DNA of 64,000 nt. Origin: Micromonospora pattaloongensis (GTDB taxonomy: Bacteria; Actinomycetota; Actinomycetes; Mycobacteriales; Micromonosporaceae). The position numbers and the translations under genes were made by a program. Below, piece after piece: positions 45,432-53,596 of the stretch; the stretch's first letter is position 1, and every line of letters starts with the position of its first letter. The notes beneath the pieces were generated by a model that made no database searches, was not told where the DNA came from, and saw only the letters and a program-made list of their open reading frames with translations. The stretch lies in the NCBI RefSeq assembly GCF_900107255.1, contig NZ_FNPH01000007.1, positions 124,001 through 188,000 of the forward strand. Reading direction: 5' to 3'.

Positions 45432-46853
45432 ATGTCGACACCGACCCGGCGCCACCACGCCGACGGCGAGGCGACCACCTCGGCCAGCGACGGCAGCCGT
45501 CCCGGGCCCGATCCGAGGCCCGAACGCTCGCTCGGCCTCCGGTTCCCGGCCGGCTTCGGCTGGGGCGCGGCGACCTCGGCGTACCAGATCGAGGGCGCGG
45601 TCAAGGAGGACGGCCGCGGCACGTCCGTGTGGGACACGTTCAGCCACACGCCCGGACGCACGCGCGGCGGGGACACCGGGGACGTGGCGGTCGACCACTA
45701 CCACCGCTACCTGGAGGACCTGGACCTGATGAAGGATCTCGGCCTGCGCACGTACCGGTTCTCCATCTCGTGGCCGCGCATCCAGCCCGACGGCACCGGC
45801 CAGCCGAACCAGCGCGGCCTCGACTTCTACCGCCGCGTCATCGCGGGCCTGCACGAACGCGGGATCGAGCCGATGGCGACGCTGTTCCACTGGGATCTGC
45901 CGCAGGCGCTGCAGGACCGCGGCGGGTGGGAGTCGCGGGACGTGGCCCACCGCTTCGCCGACTACGCCGCGGCCGTCTTCGCCGAGCTCGGCGCGGACGT
46001 GCCCGGATGGCTGACCATCAACGAGCCGAAGACCGTGGTGCAGAACGGCTACATCTACGGCCACCACGCGCCGGGCCACCGTGGTGATCCCGACGCCGCG
46101 TACCTGGTGGCCCATCATCTGCAGCTCGCGCACGGGCTCGCCGTCCAGGCGCTGCGCGCCACCGCCCCGCACGGGCGGATCGGCCCCGCGCTCAACCTGC
46201 ACCCGTGCTACCCCGCCGACGACAGCGCCGCGGCGCGCGCGGCGACCCGGCTCTACGACGGCTACGAGAACCGCCTCTACCTCGACTCCATCTTCCGCGG
46301 CGCGTATCCCGCGGACGTCCTCGCCGATCTCGGGGCGAACAGCCGCATGGTGACCGCGATCCGCGACGGCGACCTGGAAACCATCTCGACCCCGGTCGAT
46401 CTGCTCGCCGTGCAGTACTACACGCCCATCTACGTCACGGCTGACGGCGCCGCCGTGCAGAAGCGGCCGACGTCGAACGCGAGCTGGCAACAGATCTTCC
46501 CGGAGGGGATGTACGACATCCTCACCCGCGTCACCCGCGACTACGGGCGGGTACCGCTCACCGTCACCGAGAACGGCCTGCCGACGCCGGACGCGCCGGC
46601 CGCCGACGGCACGATCGACGACGCCGAACGTGTCACGTTCCTGCGCGACCACTTCGCCGCCGCGCACCGGGCGATCGCCGACGGCGTGCCGCTGCAGAGC
46701 TACCACGTCTGGTCGCTGCTCGACAACTTCGAATGGGACGAGGGCTACGAGCAGCGCTGGGGCCTCATCTACGTCGATTACCCGACCCAGCGTCGCACCC
46801 TCAAGCGCAGCGCCCACTGGTACCGCCGCGTCATCGCGAGCAACACCATCTGA
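45432..46853 (+). CDS. GH1 beta-glucosidase
   Basis: A 473-residue family 1 glycosidase without signal peptide, so likely cytoplasmic and active on imported cellobiose. The N-terminal family signature is FGWGAATSAYQIEGA near residue 42. The acid/base is Glu198 in LTINEPK and the nucleophile Glu380 in VTENG. SYHVWSLLDNFEWDEGY near the C-terminus is also diagnostic. ATG 45432 has TGAGGAG upstream; the longer reading from 45255 adds a non-family tail. It probably shares CebR control with the GH48 gene. Confidence 0.95.
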   Translation: MSTPTRRHHADGEATTSASDGSRPGPDPRPERSLGLRFPAGFGWGAATSAYQIEGAVKEDGRGTSVWDTFSHTPGRTRGGDTGDVAVDHYHRYLEDLDLMKDLGLRTYRFSISWPRIQPDGTGQPNQRGLDFYRRVIAGLHERGIEPMATLFHWDLPQALQDRGGWESRDVAHRFADYAAAVFAELGADVPGWLTINEPKTVVQNGYIYGHHAPGHRGDPDAAYLVAHHLQLAHGLAVQALRATAPHGRIGPALNLHPCYPADDSAAARAATRLYDGYENRLYLDSIFRGAYPADVLADLGANSRMVTAIRDGDLETISTPVDLLAVQYYTPIYVTADGAAVQKRPTSNASWQQIFPEGMYDILTRVTRDYGRVPLTVTENGLPTPDAPAADGTIDDAERVTFLRDHFAAAHRAIADGVPLQSYHVWSLLDNFEWDEGYEQRWGLIYVDYPTQRRTLKRSAHWYRRVIASNTI

Positions 46854-47238
46854 TGCCGACGGGGCGCCGGGAGTCGCACATGAGTCCGCCATGGACGGAG
46901 GCGACCACGCGGTAACGCTCCGTCGGGAGATCGAGAATCCCCCACCGCGCCTTTGCTCTGCTTACCTCGCGGCTACGGGCCACGTCCGGTTATCGGACAC
47001 CGCCCGTTCCCCCCGCGTAAGCAGAGCAAAGCGCGGCGAGTGGTAACGGTGCCGCTCGGCCGCGTCGCGATCATGGTGATCGACCGTGCACCGCGCGGGC
47101 CACGCGGCACGGTTCGACGCAGGGCCATGCGGCCTGCCGGCGGGGGTGTCCGACCGCCCCGGCAGGCGCCGTCAGACCGACGGTTGGCTCCGCCAAGGGC
47201 CGGGACGCAACCGGCATTTCCGCCGTACCCTGGTCACG
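46854..47238. other. Intergenic region between GH1 and kinase genes
   Basis: A 385-base stretch whose main feature is the nested inverted repeat at 46945-47036. The remainder (47040-47238) is GC-rich with no gene; it probably contains the promoter of the kinase gene, which I cannot locate precisely. Confidence 0.55.
46945..47036. repeat. Nested inverted repeat, about 20-bp arms
   Basis: CCGCGCCTTTGCTCTGCTTAC (46945-46965) is matched by GTAAGCAGAGCAAAGCGCGG (47017-47036) with one bulged C. Inside, ACGGGC pairs with GCCCGT and GTCCG with CGGAC, so the whole 92 bases fold into one hairpin. It lies 91 bases after the GH1 stop and 202 bases before the kinase start. The arms are much less GC-rich than their surroundings. 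It could be a terminator, a structured RNA or a miniature mobile repeat. Confidence 0.8.
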
Positions 47239-48747
47239 GTGTTTACTTCAGGGCTGCGGCTGCACGAGCGGTACACCCTGGCCGAACAGATAGGCCAGGG
47301 TGGCATGTCGGACGTCTGGCGGGCCGTCGACGAACTCCTCGGCCGCCCGGTGGCGGTCAAGGCGCTCGCCCCGACGGTCGACCCCGCGCTGCGGGCGGCG
47401 ACCCGGCGCGAGGCCCGGGCCGCGGCCCGGCTCACCCACCCGCACGTCACACAGGTATACGACTACGGCGAGGCGACACTGCCCGGCGGCGAGGTCGTGC
47501 CCTACCTGGTGATGGAGCTGGTCGAAGGGCGCAACCTGGCCGAGCGGCTGGAGCAGGGGCCGCTGCCCTGGCCGGCCGCCACGCGGGTCGCCGCGCAGGT
47601 CGCCACCGGGCTGGCCGCGGCGCACCGGCTCGGCGTCGTGCACCGCGACATCAAGCCCGGCAACGTGATGCTCACGGCCACCGGCGTCAAGATCCTGGAC
47701 TTCGGCATCGCGGCGCTCACCGACGGCGCGCCCGATCCCGACCGCGGCTGGCTGGTCGGCACGCCCGCGTACGCGGCGCCGGAACGGTTGCGGCACGGCG
47801 CGGCACACCCCGCGACCGACGTCTACGCCCTCGGCGCGCTGCTCTACGAGTGCCTCGCCGGACAGCTGCCGATCCCGGTCAACAGCTGGGCCGAGGCGGC
47901 GGACGCGCACCAGGATGAGCAGACCGTGCCGCCGCCGGCGGTGGCCGGCCTGCCGCCCGCGGTCGCCGAGCTCTGCCTCGCCTGCCTGGCCCGCGACCCG
48001 GAGGACCGCCCGCGGGCCGAGGAGCTCGCCGCCGCGCTCAACGCCGCGCTCGGCGTCGTCACGGAGTACCCCGACCCGGCGGCCGGGGGGCGGCACATCC
48101 CGCACCAGCAGCCCCGCACCGTGCCCGACCGTCCGGTCGCCGCGTCGGCCGGCGGGTCACTGCCGCGCCCGCGCTTCATGGCCTCGGCACCGGTCACGGT
48201 CGCCTCGCCGCCGACGGACCCGGAGCCGGCGTACGAGCCGTACCTGATGGAGGACGACGCGCCCCGGTCCCGGCTGGCGACGGTCGTGGTGGCCGGCGGG
48301 GTGATCGCCGCGGGGCTCAGCGTCATCATCGCCTCGGCGGCGTTCCTGAGCACGCCGCAGACCCGGCACGGCGCGCCGACGACGCCCGCCGGCACACCGC
48401 CGGCCGCCTCCGCCCCTGCCGCGATCGACCCGTCGGCTCCCGGGCGCGGGCCGTCGCCGACCAGCCCCGGCGCGGCGGTCGACGCGATCGACTCGCTGCT
48501 CGCCGAGGCGCTCGCGGCGCGGCAGATCGATGAGGACTCGGTACGGGACCTGCGGCGGGGCCTCACCGAGCTGCGTGACCGGCTGGGCGAGGGTCGGGAG
48601 CTGCGTCGGCGCGTGGAGGAGCTGCGACGGCAGATCGACGATCGACGGCGTGCCGGCACGATTCCCTCGGACACCGCCGCCCGCCTCGACCTCCTGCTGC
48701 TCCCGCTACTGCTCGGCGCGGAGCAGCAGCGGGAGAACAACGACTGA
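47239..48747 (+). CDS. Transmembrane Ser/Thr protein kinase (PknB-like)
   Basis: A 502-residue Hanks-type kinase. The glycine loop IGQGGMSDVW is at 18-27, the ATP-binding Lys41 in VAVKAL, the catalytic loop HRDIKPGNVM with Asp137, the DFG Asp155, and the APE-like AAPERL near 180. One membrane helix lies at about 347-370. The outer part has no PASTA repeats but two charged helices (EDSVRDLRRGLTELRDRL and RRRVEELRRQIDDRRRAG) that look like a coiled coil. GTG 47239 is chosen; upstream sequence is not kinase-like. It converges on the Roadblock gene with 13 bases between. Confidence 0.93.
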   Translation: MFTSGLRLHERYTLAEQIGQGGMSDVWRAVDELLGRPVAVKALAPTVDPALRAATRREARAAARLTHPHVTQVYDYGEATLPGGEVVPYLVMELVEGRNLAERLEQGPLPWPAATRVAAQVATGLAAAHRLGVVHRDIKPGNVMLTATGVKILDFGIAALTDGAPDPDRGWLVGTPAYAAPERLRHGAAHPATDVYALGALLYECLAGQLPIPVNSWAEAADAHQDEQTVPPPAVAGLPPAVAELCLACLARDPEDRPRAEELAAALNAALGVVTEYPDPAAGGRHIPHQQPRTVPDRPVAASAGGSLPRPRFMASAPVTVASPPTDPEPAYEPYLMEDDAPRSRLATVVVAGGVIAAGLSVIIASAAFLSTPQTRHGAPTTPAGTPPAASAPAAIDPSAPGRGPSPTSPGAAVDAIDSLLAEALAARQIDEDSVRDLRRGLTELRDRLGEGRELRRRVEELRRQIDDRRRAGTIPSDTAARLDLLLLPLLLGAEQQRENND

Positions 48748-48760
48748 CCGGCGTACCCGC

Positions 48761-49183
48761 TCAGCGCGGCAATGCCTGCTGCAACTCCTCGCGCAGCGCC
48801 GGCGTGAGCATCTCCCCCGCCTGCTTGGCCAGGCGCGCCATCTCGTAGCCCACGACGCCGATGTCGGCGTCGGCCGCCGCCAGAGTGGCCAGAATGGACC
48901 CGTCGCGGATGTTCATGACCAGGAAATAGCCCCGGCCCATCTCCACGACGGTCTGCTTCACCACGTCACCGTCGAACATCTGCGCAGCGCCCGTGGTGAT
49001 GCTCGACAACCCCGACGTCACCGCCGCGAGCTTGTCCGCGTGGTCGCGCGGCAGGTGATCGGAGACCGCCACCAGCAGCCCGTCGGTGGAGACCACGATC
49101 GCGTGCGCGACGCCCGGAACGCGCTCCGCGAACGCGCTGACCAGCCAGCTCAGATCACGGGCTTCTTGACTGAGCGTCTTCAA
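48761..49183 (-). CDS. Roadblock/LC7-domain protein (conservon CvnB type)
   Basis: A 140-residue Roadblock/LC7 protein, the CvnB component of actinomycete conservons, thought to regulate a small GTPase. The family pattern is [52 protein letters not shown] and [20 protein letters not shown]. It begins with TTG 49183, overlapping the stop of the sensor kinase gene (TTGA). The usual next genes, cvnC (DUF742) and cvnD (GTPase), do not follow; a convergent kinase gene is there instead. Confidence 0.93.
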   Translation of the reverse strand: MKTLSQEARDLSWLVSAFAERVPGVAHAIVVSTDGLLVAVSDHLPRDHADKLAAVTSGLSSITTGAAQMFDGDVVKQTVVEMGRGYFLVMNIRDGSILATLAAADADIGVVGYEMARLAKQAGEMLTPALREELQQALPR

Positions 49184-51807
49184 TGCTGCTCCTCTTCGCC
49201 GCGCCGGACCGCCGGCGCCAAGGTTATCTCGGTGGTGTCCTCTGCTTCTGCCCGCCGTACCCCGCCATAGAACCGGGACAGCATGCTTCCCACCGCGTCC
49301 GGATCCGGCTCCCGGCGCGTCGGCGCGGGCGACGTCGGCGACGCGGACTCGGTGACGATCGGCAGCGCCGCCATCGGCACCCGCATCGGCAGTCCGCTCG
49401 CGCTGACCCCGCCGGTGACCGGCGTCTCGGGCCGGGGCGGGGCGACCGGCTCGGCCGCCACGGCGGGTCCGCGCTGCCGCTCCCACCAGACGCTGCCGGC
49501 GCCGCTGTCGCCACCGGCCGCCGACGCGATGATGGCATCGGCCCGGTGCGCCGGGCGCGGCGGCTCGACCGGCGCCGGGAGCGGATCGGGACGACGACCC
49601 GCCACCGGCAGATCGAACTGCGGCACGACCAGCGGCGCGGAACCCGCGCGCGCCGGGGCCGCCCCGAGCTCGACGCCGAGTCCGGCCGGCGCGGCGACGC
49701 TCTCGGCCGGCACCGGCGCCGGCTGCCCGCCGAGCATCGGTCGGGGCGCCGCCGCGGCGAGCCCGGCCTGGGGCGCGGGCGACGTACGGCCGGCGGGCGC
49801 CGCCGGCGCCGGTCCGAGCAGGGCCGGCGGCAACGCCACGACCGCGACCACGCCGCGGTCGGCCAGCCGCAGCCGCACCCGGATGCCCTGCCGGGCGGCG
49901 AGGTGGCTGACCACGAACAGACCCATCCGCTCCGACGCCGCGACGTCCGCGGCCGGCGGAGCGGCCAGCAGCACGTTGGCCTGCGCCAGCGCCGCTTCGG
50001 TCATGCCCAGGCCCTCGTCGCCGATCTCGATCGTCACGCCGCGCTCACGGTCGACTCCCGCGCTCATCCGCACCGTCGTGTACGGCGGGGAGAACGCGGT
50101 GGCGTTCTCCAGCAGCTCGGCCAGCAGGTGCACCAGGTCGGCGACGGCGTGCCCGACGATGTGCGGATCGTCGCCCACCTCCTGACGCACCCGCGGATAC
50201 TGCTCGATCTCGGCCATCGCGGCGAGCATCACCGCGGAGAGCGCGACCGGTTGGTGCCACCGCCGGCTGCCCTCGGTCCCGGCGAGCACCAGCAGGCTCT
50301 CGTCGTTGCGTCGCATGCGGGCGGCCAGGTGGTCGAGCTTGAACAGGTTGTCCAGCTGGTCGGGGTCGCTCTCCTCGCGCTCCAGCTCGTCGAGGAGCTC
50401 GAGTTGCCGCTCCACGAGCACCTGGCTGCGGCGGGCCAGGTTGACGAACATCGCGTTGACATTGCGGCGCATCGCGGCCTGCTCGACCGCGACGCTCACC
50501 GCGCTGCGGTGCACCGCGACGAACGCCTCGGCGACCTCGCCGATCTCGTCCATCGACCGGATCGGCGCCGGCGGGACCTCGATCTCCGGAATGCCCGCGT
50601 CGACGGTGCGCAGCCGCTCCAGCGCGTCCGGCAGATCGAACTGCGCGACCTGCAACGCCTGGCCGCGCAGGATCCGCAACGACCGGGCGATCGACCGGCC
50701 GATGGCGATCGACGTCAGCAAGGCCGTCAACAGCACCGCGAGCACGGCGCCGGCGACGGTCAGCGTCTCCCGCAGCTGCCGTGAACTGCGCGCGCCGGCC
50801 TCGTCGGCCGCGGCGCCGAGCACGTCCTGCTCCACCTGGCGCAGCAGATGGTGCCGATCCTGGCTCAGCGACCACCATTGCGTCGCGTTGAGGACCGCCG
50901 GGCTGTCACCGCTGGAGGCGAACGTGGTCTCCTCCAGCGCCAGCGCCGCCGTGAACCGCCCGTCGGCCGCGGCCAGCTGGTAGCGCTGCACCTGCCGGCT
51001 GGTGGCGGTGATCCGGAACTCGGCCAGCGCGGTGAGCTGCTGCGCTCGCAGGTCCGTCAGCTCGACGAAGTCCTCCGGGCCGTACTGCCCGGCGCGGGCG
51101 GCGTTGTAGAGGCGGCTGCGGATCCTCGAGCCGATCTCCTTGATCCGGGCCAGCTGCACGTACCGCAGCACCGCCTCGGTCAGCTCCGGATGCTCCGCGC
51201 CGGGCGAGGGTTCGGCGAGCAGGGTGAGCAGCGCCTCGATGATGCGCGTGTAGTTGCCGACGACCGTGGCCGTGCTGACCAGTCCACCCGCGACCGACGC
51301 CCGCAGGCCGGGAAGCTGCTCCAGTCCCTCGGTCACCCGGCCGTACGACACCCGCCAGGCGGCGTCGCCGAGCGCCAGCGGGTCGGCCGCCGACCGGAAC
51401 TGCTCCGTCGCGCGGTCGACCGCTTCGTAGTGTGGTTGCAGCGACCGCGTGCCCAGCGCGACGTCGTAGCGCTCCGGCGCCGCCTTGCGGCCGGCCAGCT
51501 CCCCGGCGCTGCGGTCGCGCTCCTGCTGCAACTCGTGGACCAGCGCGGTGATCTCCTGCCCGACCGACACCTGCCGGGAGAACTCGCTGAGCACCGTCGA
51601 CTGCCCGATCAGGGAGCTGGTCTGGACGGCAGCCAGCACGAGGAACGCGACCGACGGGATGACCAGCACCGCGCCGAGCTTGGTGCCGATGCGCCAGTCG
51701 CGCATCCGCAGGCGCGAGCGGCGGCGGTGCGGTGCGACCCTGACGTCGGGGCGGCCACGACGGTGGTGCGGCACCGCGCCTGTGGACGGTCCCGGGGCTG
51801 CAACCAC
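49180..51807 (-). CDS. Sensor histidine kinase, nitrate/nitrite-sensing type (conservon CvnA)
   Basis: An 875-residue membrane kinase. A membrane helix ([20 protein letters not shown]) is followed by a nitrate/nitrite-sensing (NIT) domain ([20 protein letters not shown]), a second helix ([20 protein letters not shown]), HAMP, a segment with [20 protein letters not shown] and a HATPase domain ([28 protein letters not shown]). The Pro/Ala-rich C-terminal 250 residues are disordered. This is the CvnA layout. The start is placed at the second of two GTGs after AGGAGG; a few codons either way are possible. Translationally coupled to the Roadblock gene. Confidence 0.9.
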   Translation of the reverse strand: MVAAPGPSTGAVPHHRRGRPDVRVAPHRRRSRLRMRDWRIGTKLGAVLVIPSVAFLVLAAVQTSSLIGQSTVLSEFSRQVSVGQEITALVHELQQERDRSAGELAGRKAAPERYDVALGTRSLQPHYEAVDRATEQFRSAADPLALGDAAWRVSYGRVTEGLEQLPGLRASVAGGLVSTATVVGNYTRIIEALLTLLAEPSPGAEHPELTEAVLRYVQLARIKEIGSRIRSRLYNAARAGQYGPEDFVELTDLRAQQLTALAEFRITATSRQVQRYQLAAADGRFTAALALEETTFASSGDSPAVLNATQWWSLSQDRHHLLRQVEQDVLGAAADEAGARSSRQLRETLTVAGAVLAVLLTALLTSIAIGRSIARSLRILRGQALQVAQFDLPDALERLRTVDAGIPEIEVPPAPIRSMDEIGEVAEAFVAVHRSAVSVAVEQAAMRRNVNAMFVNLARRSQVLVERQLELLDELEREESDPDQLDNLFKLDHLAARMRRNDESLLVLAGTEGSRRWHQPVALSAVMLAAMAEIEQYPRVRQEVGDDPHIVGHAVADLVHLLAELLENATAFSPPYTTVRMSAGVDRERGVTIEIGDEGLGMTEAALAQANVLLAAPPAADVAASERMGLFVVSHLAARQGIRVRLRLADRGVVAVVALPPALLGPAPAAPAGRTSPAPQAGLAAAAPRPMLGGQPAPVPAESVAAPAGLGVELGAAPARAGSAPLVVPQFDLPVAGRRPDPLPAPVEPPRPAHRADAIIASAAGGDSGAGSVWWERQRGPAVAAEPVAPPRPETPVTGGVSASGLPMRVPMAALPIVTESASPTSPAPTRREPDPDAVGSMLSRFYGGVRRAEAEDTTEITLAPAVRRGEEEQH

Positions 51808-51919
51808 CACGCCTCCTGTCACATACCTCGATACCGGCCGCGCCGACGAGCGGAGTCCATCCCAACCAGCCGTCGGACCGGTGTCAACGCGTCGACCAGG
51901 GGTAAGGGACACTACGGAG

Positions 51920-53320
51920 TCAGCGGCTGACCGGGTCTGCCGATCCCGACGAGCCGCCCTCATCCGTCCGGCCGATGGCGTCGAGGCCCCCCGGTCCATC
52001 GAGAGCGCCGAGCGCCAGCAACGCGGCCCCAGTCGCACCGACCTCCGGATTGGCCACCCGACGCACCGACCGTGGCGCCAGCGTCTCGTGGAACGCCCGC
52101 CGCCACCACGGCGAGGCCGCGACCGCGCCGCCGCCCAGTACGACCTCCACCGTCCGGTCCACAGTTGACTCGAGAAGCCGCAGATCGGCGGCGACCTGCT
52201 GACAAACCCCGTCCATCAGCGCGGCGAGCAGCTCCACCGCGGTCGTGTCGAAGCTGAGCCCGGCCAGCTGCCCGGAGCCCGGCGGCGCCTGCCCCGGCGG
52301 CCGGTCGCCGCCGAAGCGCGGGTCGGCCCGCACCCCCGCCCCCGGGGTCACCCGCTGCAGCGCCGCCTCGAGCTCCGGGCCGCGCGGCAGCCGCAGCTCC
52401 CGCCGCGCCCACGCGAAGAGGTTGCCGCCCGAGGAGTACGCGATGCCGGTGACGATGCGCTCATGGTCCACGCGGTAGCGCCAGAGCGTCTGCGGCAGCG
52501 GCGGCAGCGGGCGCCCGGCCGGGACGGGCTGCACCAGCCGGACCGCGGCCGAGGTGCCGACGGTGACGGCGGCGCGGGTGGCGTCCACACAGCCCGATCC
52601 GACGTTGGAGGCTGCACCGTCGCCCGTCGACGGCGCCCACGGCACGTCCCGCAGCCCCGGCCAGCGCCGGGCGTACTCGGGGCGCAACCGGCCGCGCCAG
52701 CCCGCCGGGGCCAGCGGGGGCAGCTCACGCGGCCGTACGCCGGCGAGCTCGACGGCCTCGGGGTCCCAGTCGAGGGTCGCCAGATCGAGCATGCCGGTGC
52801 CGGAGGCCTGCGAGACGGACATCGGCGCGTCGCCGAGCAGCACGGCATAGACGTACTCCAGCAACCCGACGAAGCGCACCGGGCCCGGGCCCAGCCGCTC
52901 GCGCAGCCAGCGCAGCCGCACGGTCCAGAAGAAGCGGTGCCACCAGGCGCCGGTGCGCTGGTGGAACGCGGCCGCATCGACCGGCCCGGACACGGTTTCC
53001 GGCGCGACGGCCCGGGTGTCGAGCCAGGTCATCACCGGTCCCAGCGGCGTGCCCGCGACGTCGACCGGGAGCAGCGAGTGCCACTGCCCGGTGGCCACCA
53101 CCAGCGCGATGCCGTCGAGCCGGCCGGCCGCGGACAGCTCGTCCAGGCACTCGACCACCGCGGCCAGGTAGACGGCCACATCGATGGTCGCGGCGCCGTC
53201 ACGGCCCTGGGTGATGACGACCTTACGGCGCGCCAGCGCCCCCGGCAGCGGGCGGGCGGCGCTGTCGAGGACCATGGCCCGCGCCGAGGAGGTCCCGAGG
53301 TCCAGGGCGAGAATGCTCAT
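51920..53320 (-). CDS. FGGY-family carbohydrate kinase
   Basis: A 466-residue sugar kinase of the FGGY fold, gluconate/xylulose kinase-like. The N-terminal phosphate motif LALDLGTSSARAM is at residues 4-16. ATGQWHSLLPVD and GPVMTWLDTRA follow, and the C-terminal lobe has the adenosine motif VVLGGGAVAASPWWRRAFHE. ATG 53320 is chosen because the upstream extension is not family-like. The substrate is not defined by neighbours. It starts 123 bases from the divergent trp leader peptide, so the two promoters share a short region. Confidence 0.9.
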   Translation of the reverse strand: MSILALDLGTSSARAMVLDSAARPLPGALARRKVVITQGRDGAATIDVAVYLAAVVECLDELSAAGRLDGIALVVATGQWHSLLPVDVAGTPLGPVMTWLDTRAVAPETVSGPVDAAAFHQRTGAWWHRFFWTVRLRWLRERLGPGPVRFVGLLEYVYAVLLGDAPMSVSQASGTGMLDLATLDWDPEAVELAGVRPRELPPLAPAGWRGRLRPEYARRWPGLRDVPWAPSTGDGAASNVGSGCVDATRAAVTVGTSAAVRLVQPVPAGRPLPPLPQTLWRYRVDHERIVTGIAYSSGGNLFAWARRELRLPRGPELEAALQRVTPGAGVRADPRFGGDRPPGQAPPGSGQLAGLSFDTTAVELLAALMDGVCQQVAADLRLLESTVDRTVEVVLGGGAVAASPWWRRAFHETLAPRSVRRVANPEVGATGAALLALGALDGPGGLDAIGRTDEGGSSGSADPVSR

Positions 53321-53442
53321 CGCCGCCACCGTACCGGTGGCGATCCAGGCCATCTCCCCGACCGCGCGCCCCGCCGTCCAGCATCTGGACGCATCCCGCG
53401 GCGCCTTGTCGCCCACGCCGCGGCGACCGTACGCTTACCGCC

Positions 53443-53502
53443 ATGCCCGCGCGACTCAACTCCTGGTGGCCCGCCATCCCGGCGGCCCTCCTCCGCGCGT
53501 AG
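53443..53502 (+). CDS. trpL: Trp leader peptide with tandem Trp codons
   Basis: A 19-residue open frame, MPARLNSWWPAIPAALLRA, with adjacent TGG codons at 53464-53469. A terminator-type hairpin lies a few bases beyond its stop and the anthranilate synthase gene 94 bases downstream. Its placement and the neighbouring alternative RNA pairings are those of a ribosome-mediated tryptophan attenuator. Similar Trp-rich leaders precede trpE in other actinomycetes. Confidence 0.88.
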   Translation: MPARLNSWWPAIPAALLRA

Positions 53503-53512
53503 CTCACCCCAC

Positions 53513-53541
53513 GCGGCCGCCCATCGAGGCGGCCGCCGCGT
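53513..53541 (+). terminator. Trp attenuator terminator hairpin with competing antiterminator
   Basis: GCGGCCGCC (53513-53521) pairs with GGCGGCCGC (53528-53536) around CATCGA, then a short T run at 53541. The 5' arm can instead pair with GGCGGCC at 53481-53487 inside the leader peptide. Ribosomes stalled at the Trp codons would favour that antiterminator; fast translation would cover it and let the terminator form. Confidence 0.78.
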
Positions 53542-53596
53542 TTCCCCGGCGCACCGACGCCCCGACGGACGGTCACCCGGCCCGAGGAAACGAGAC

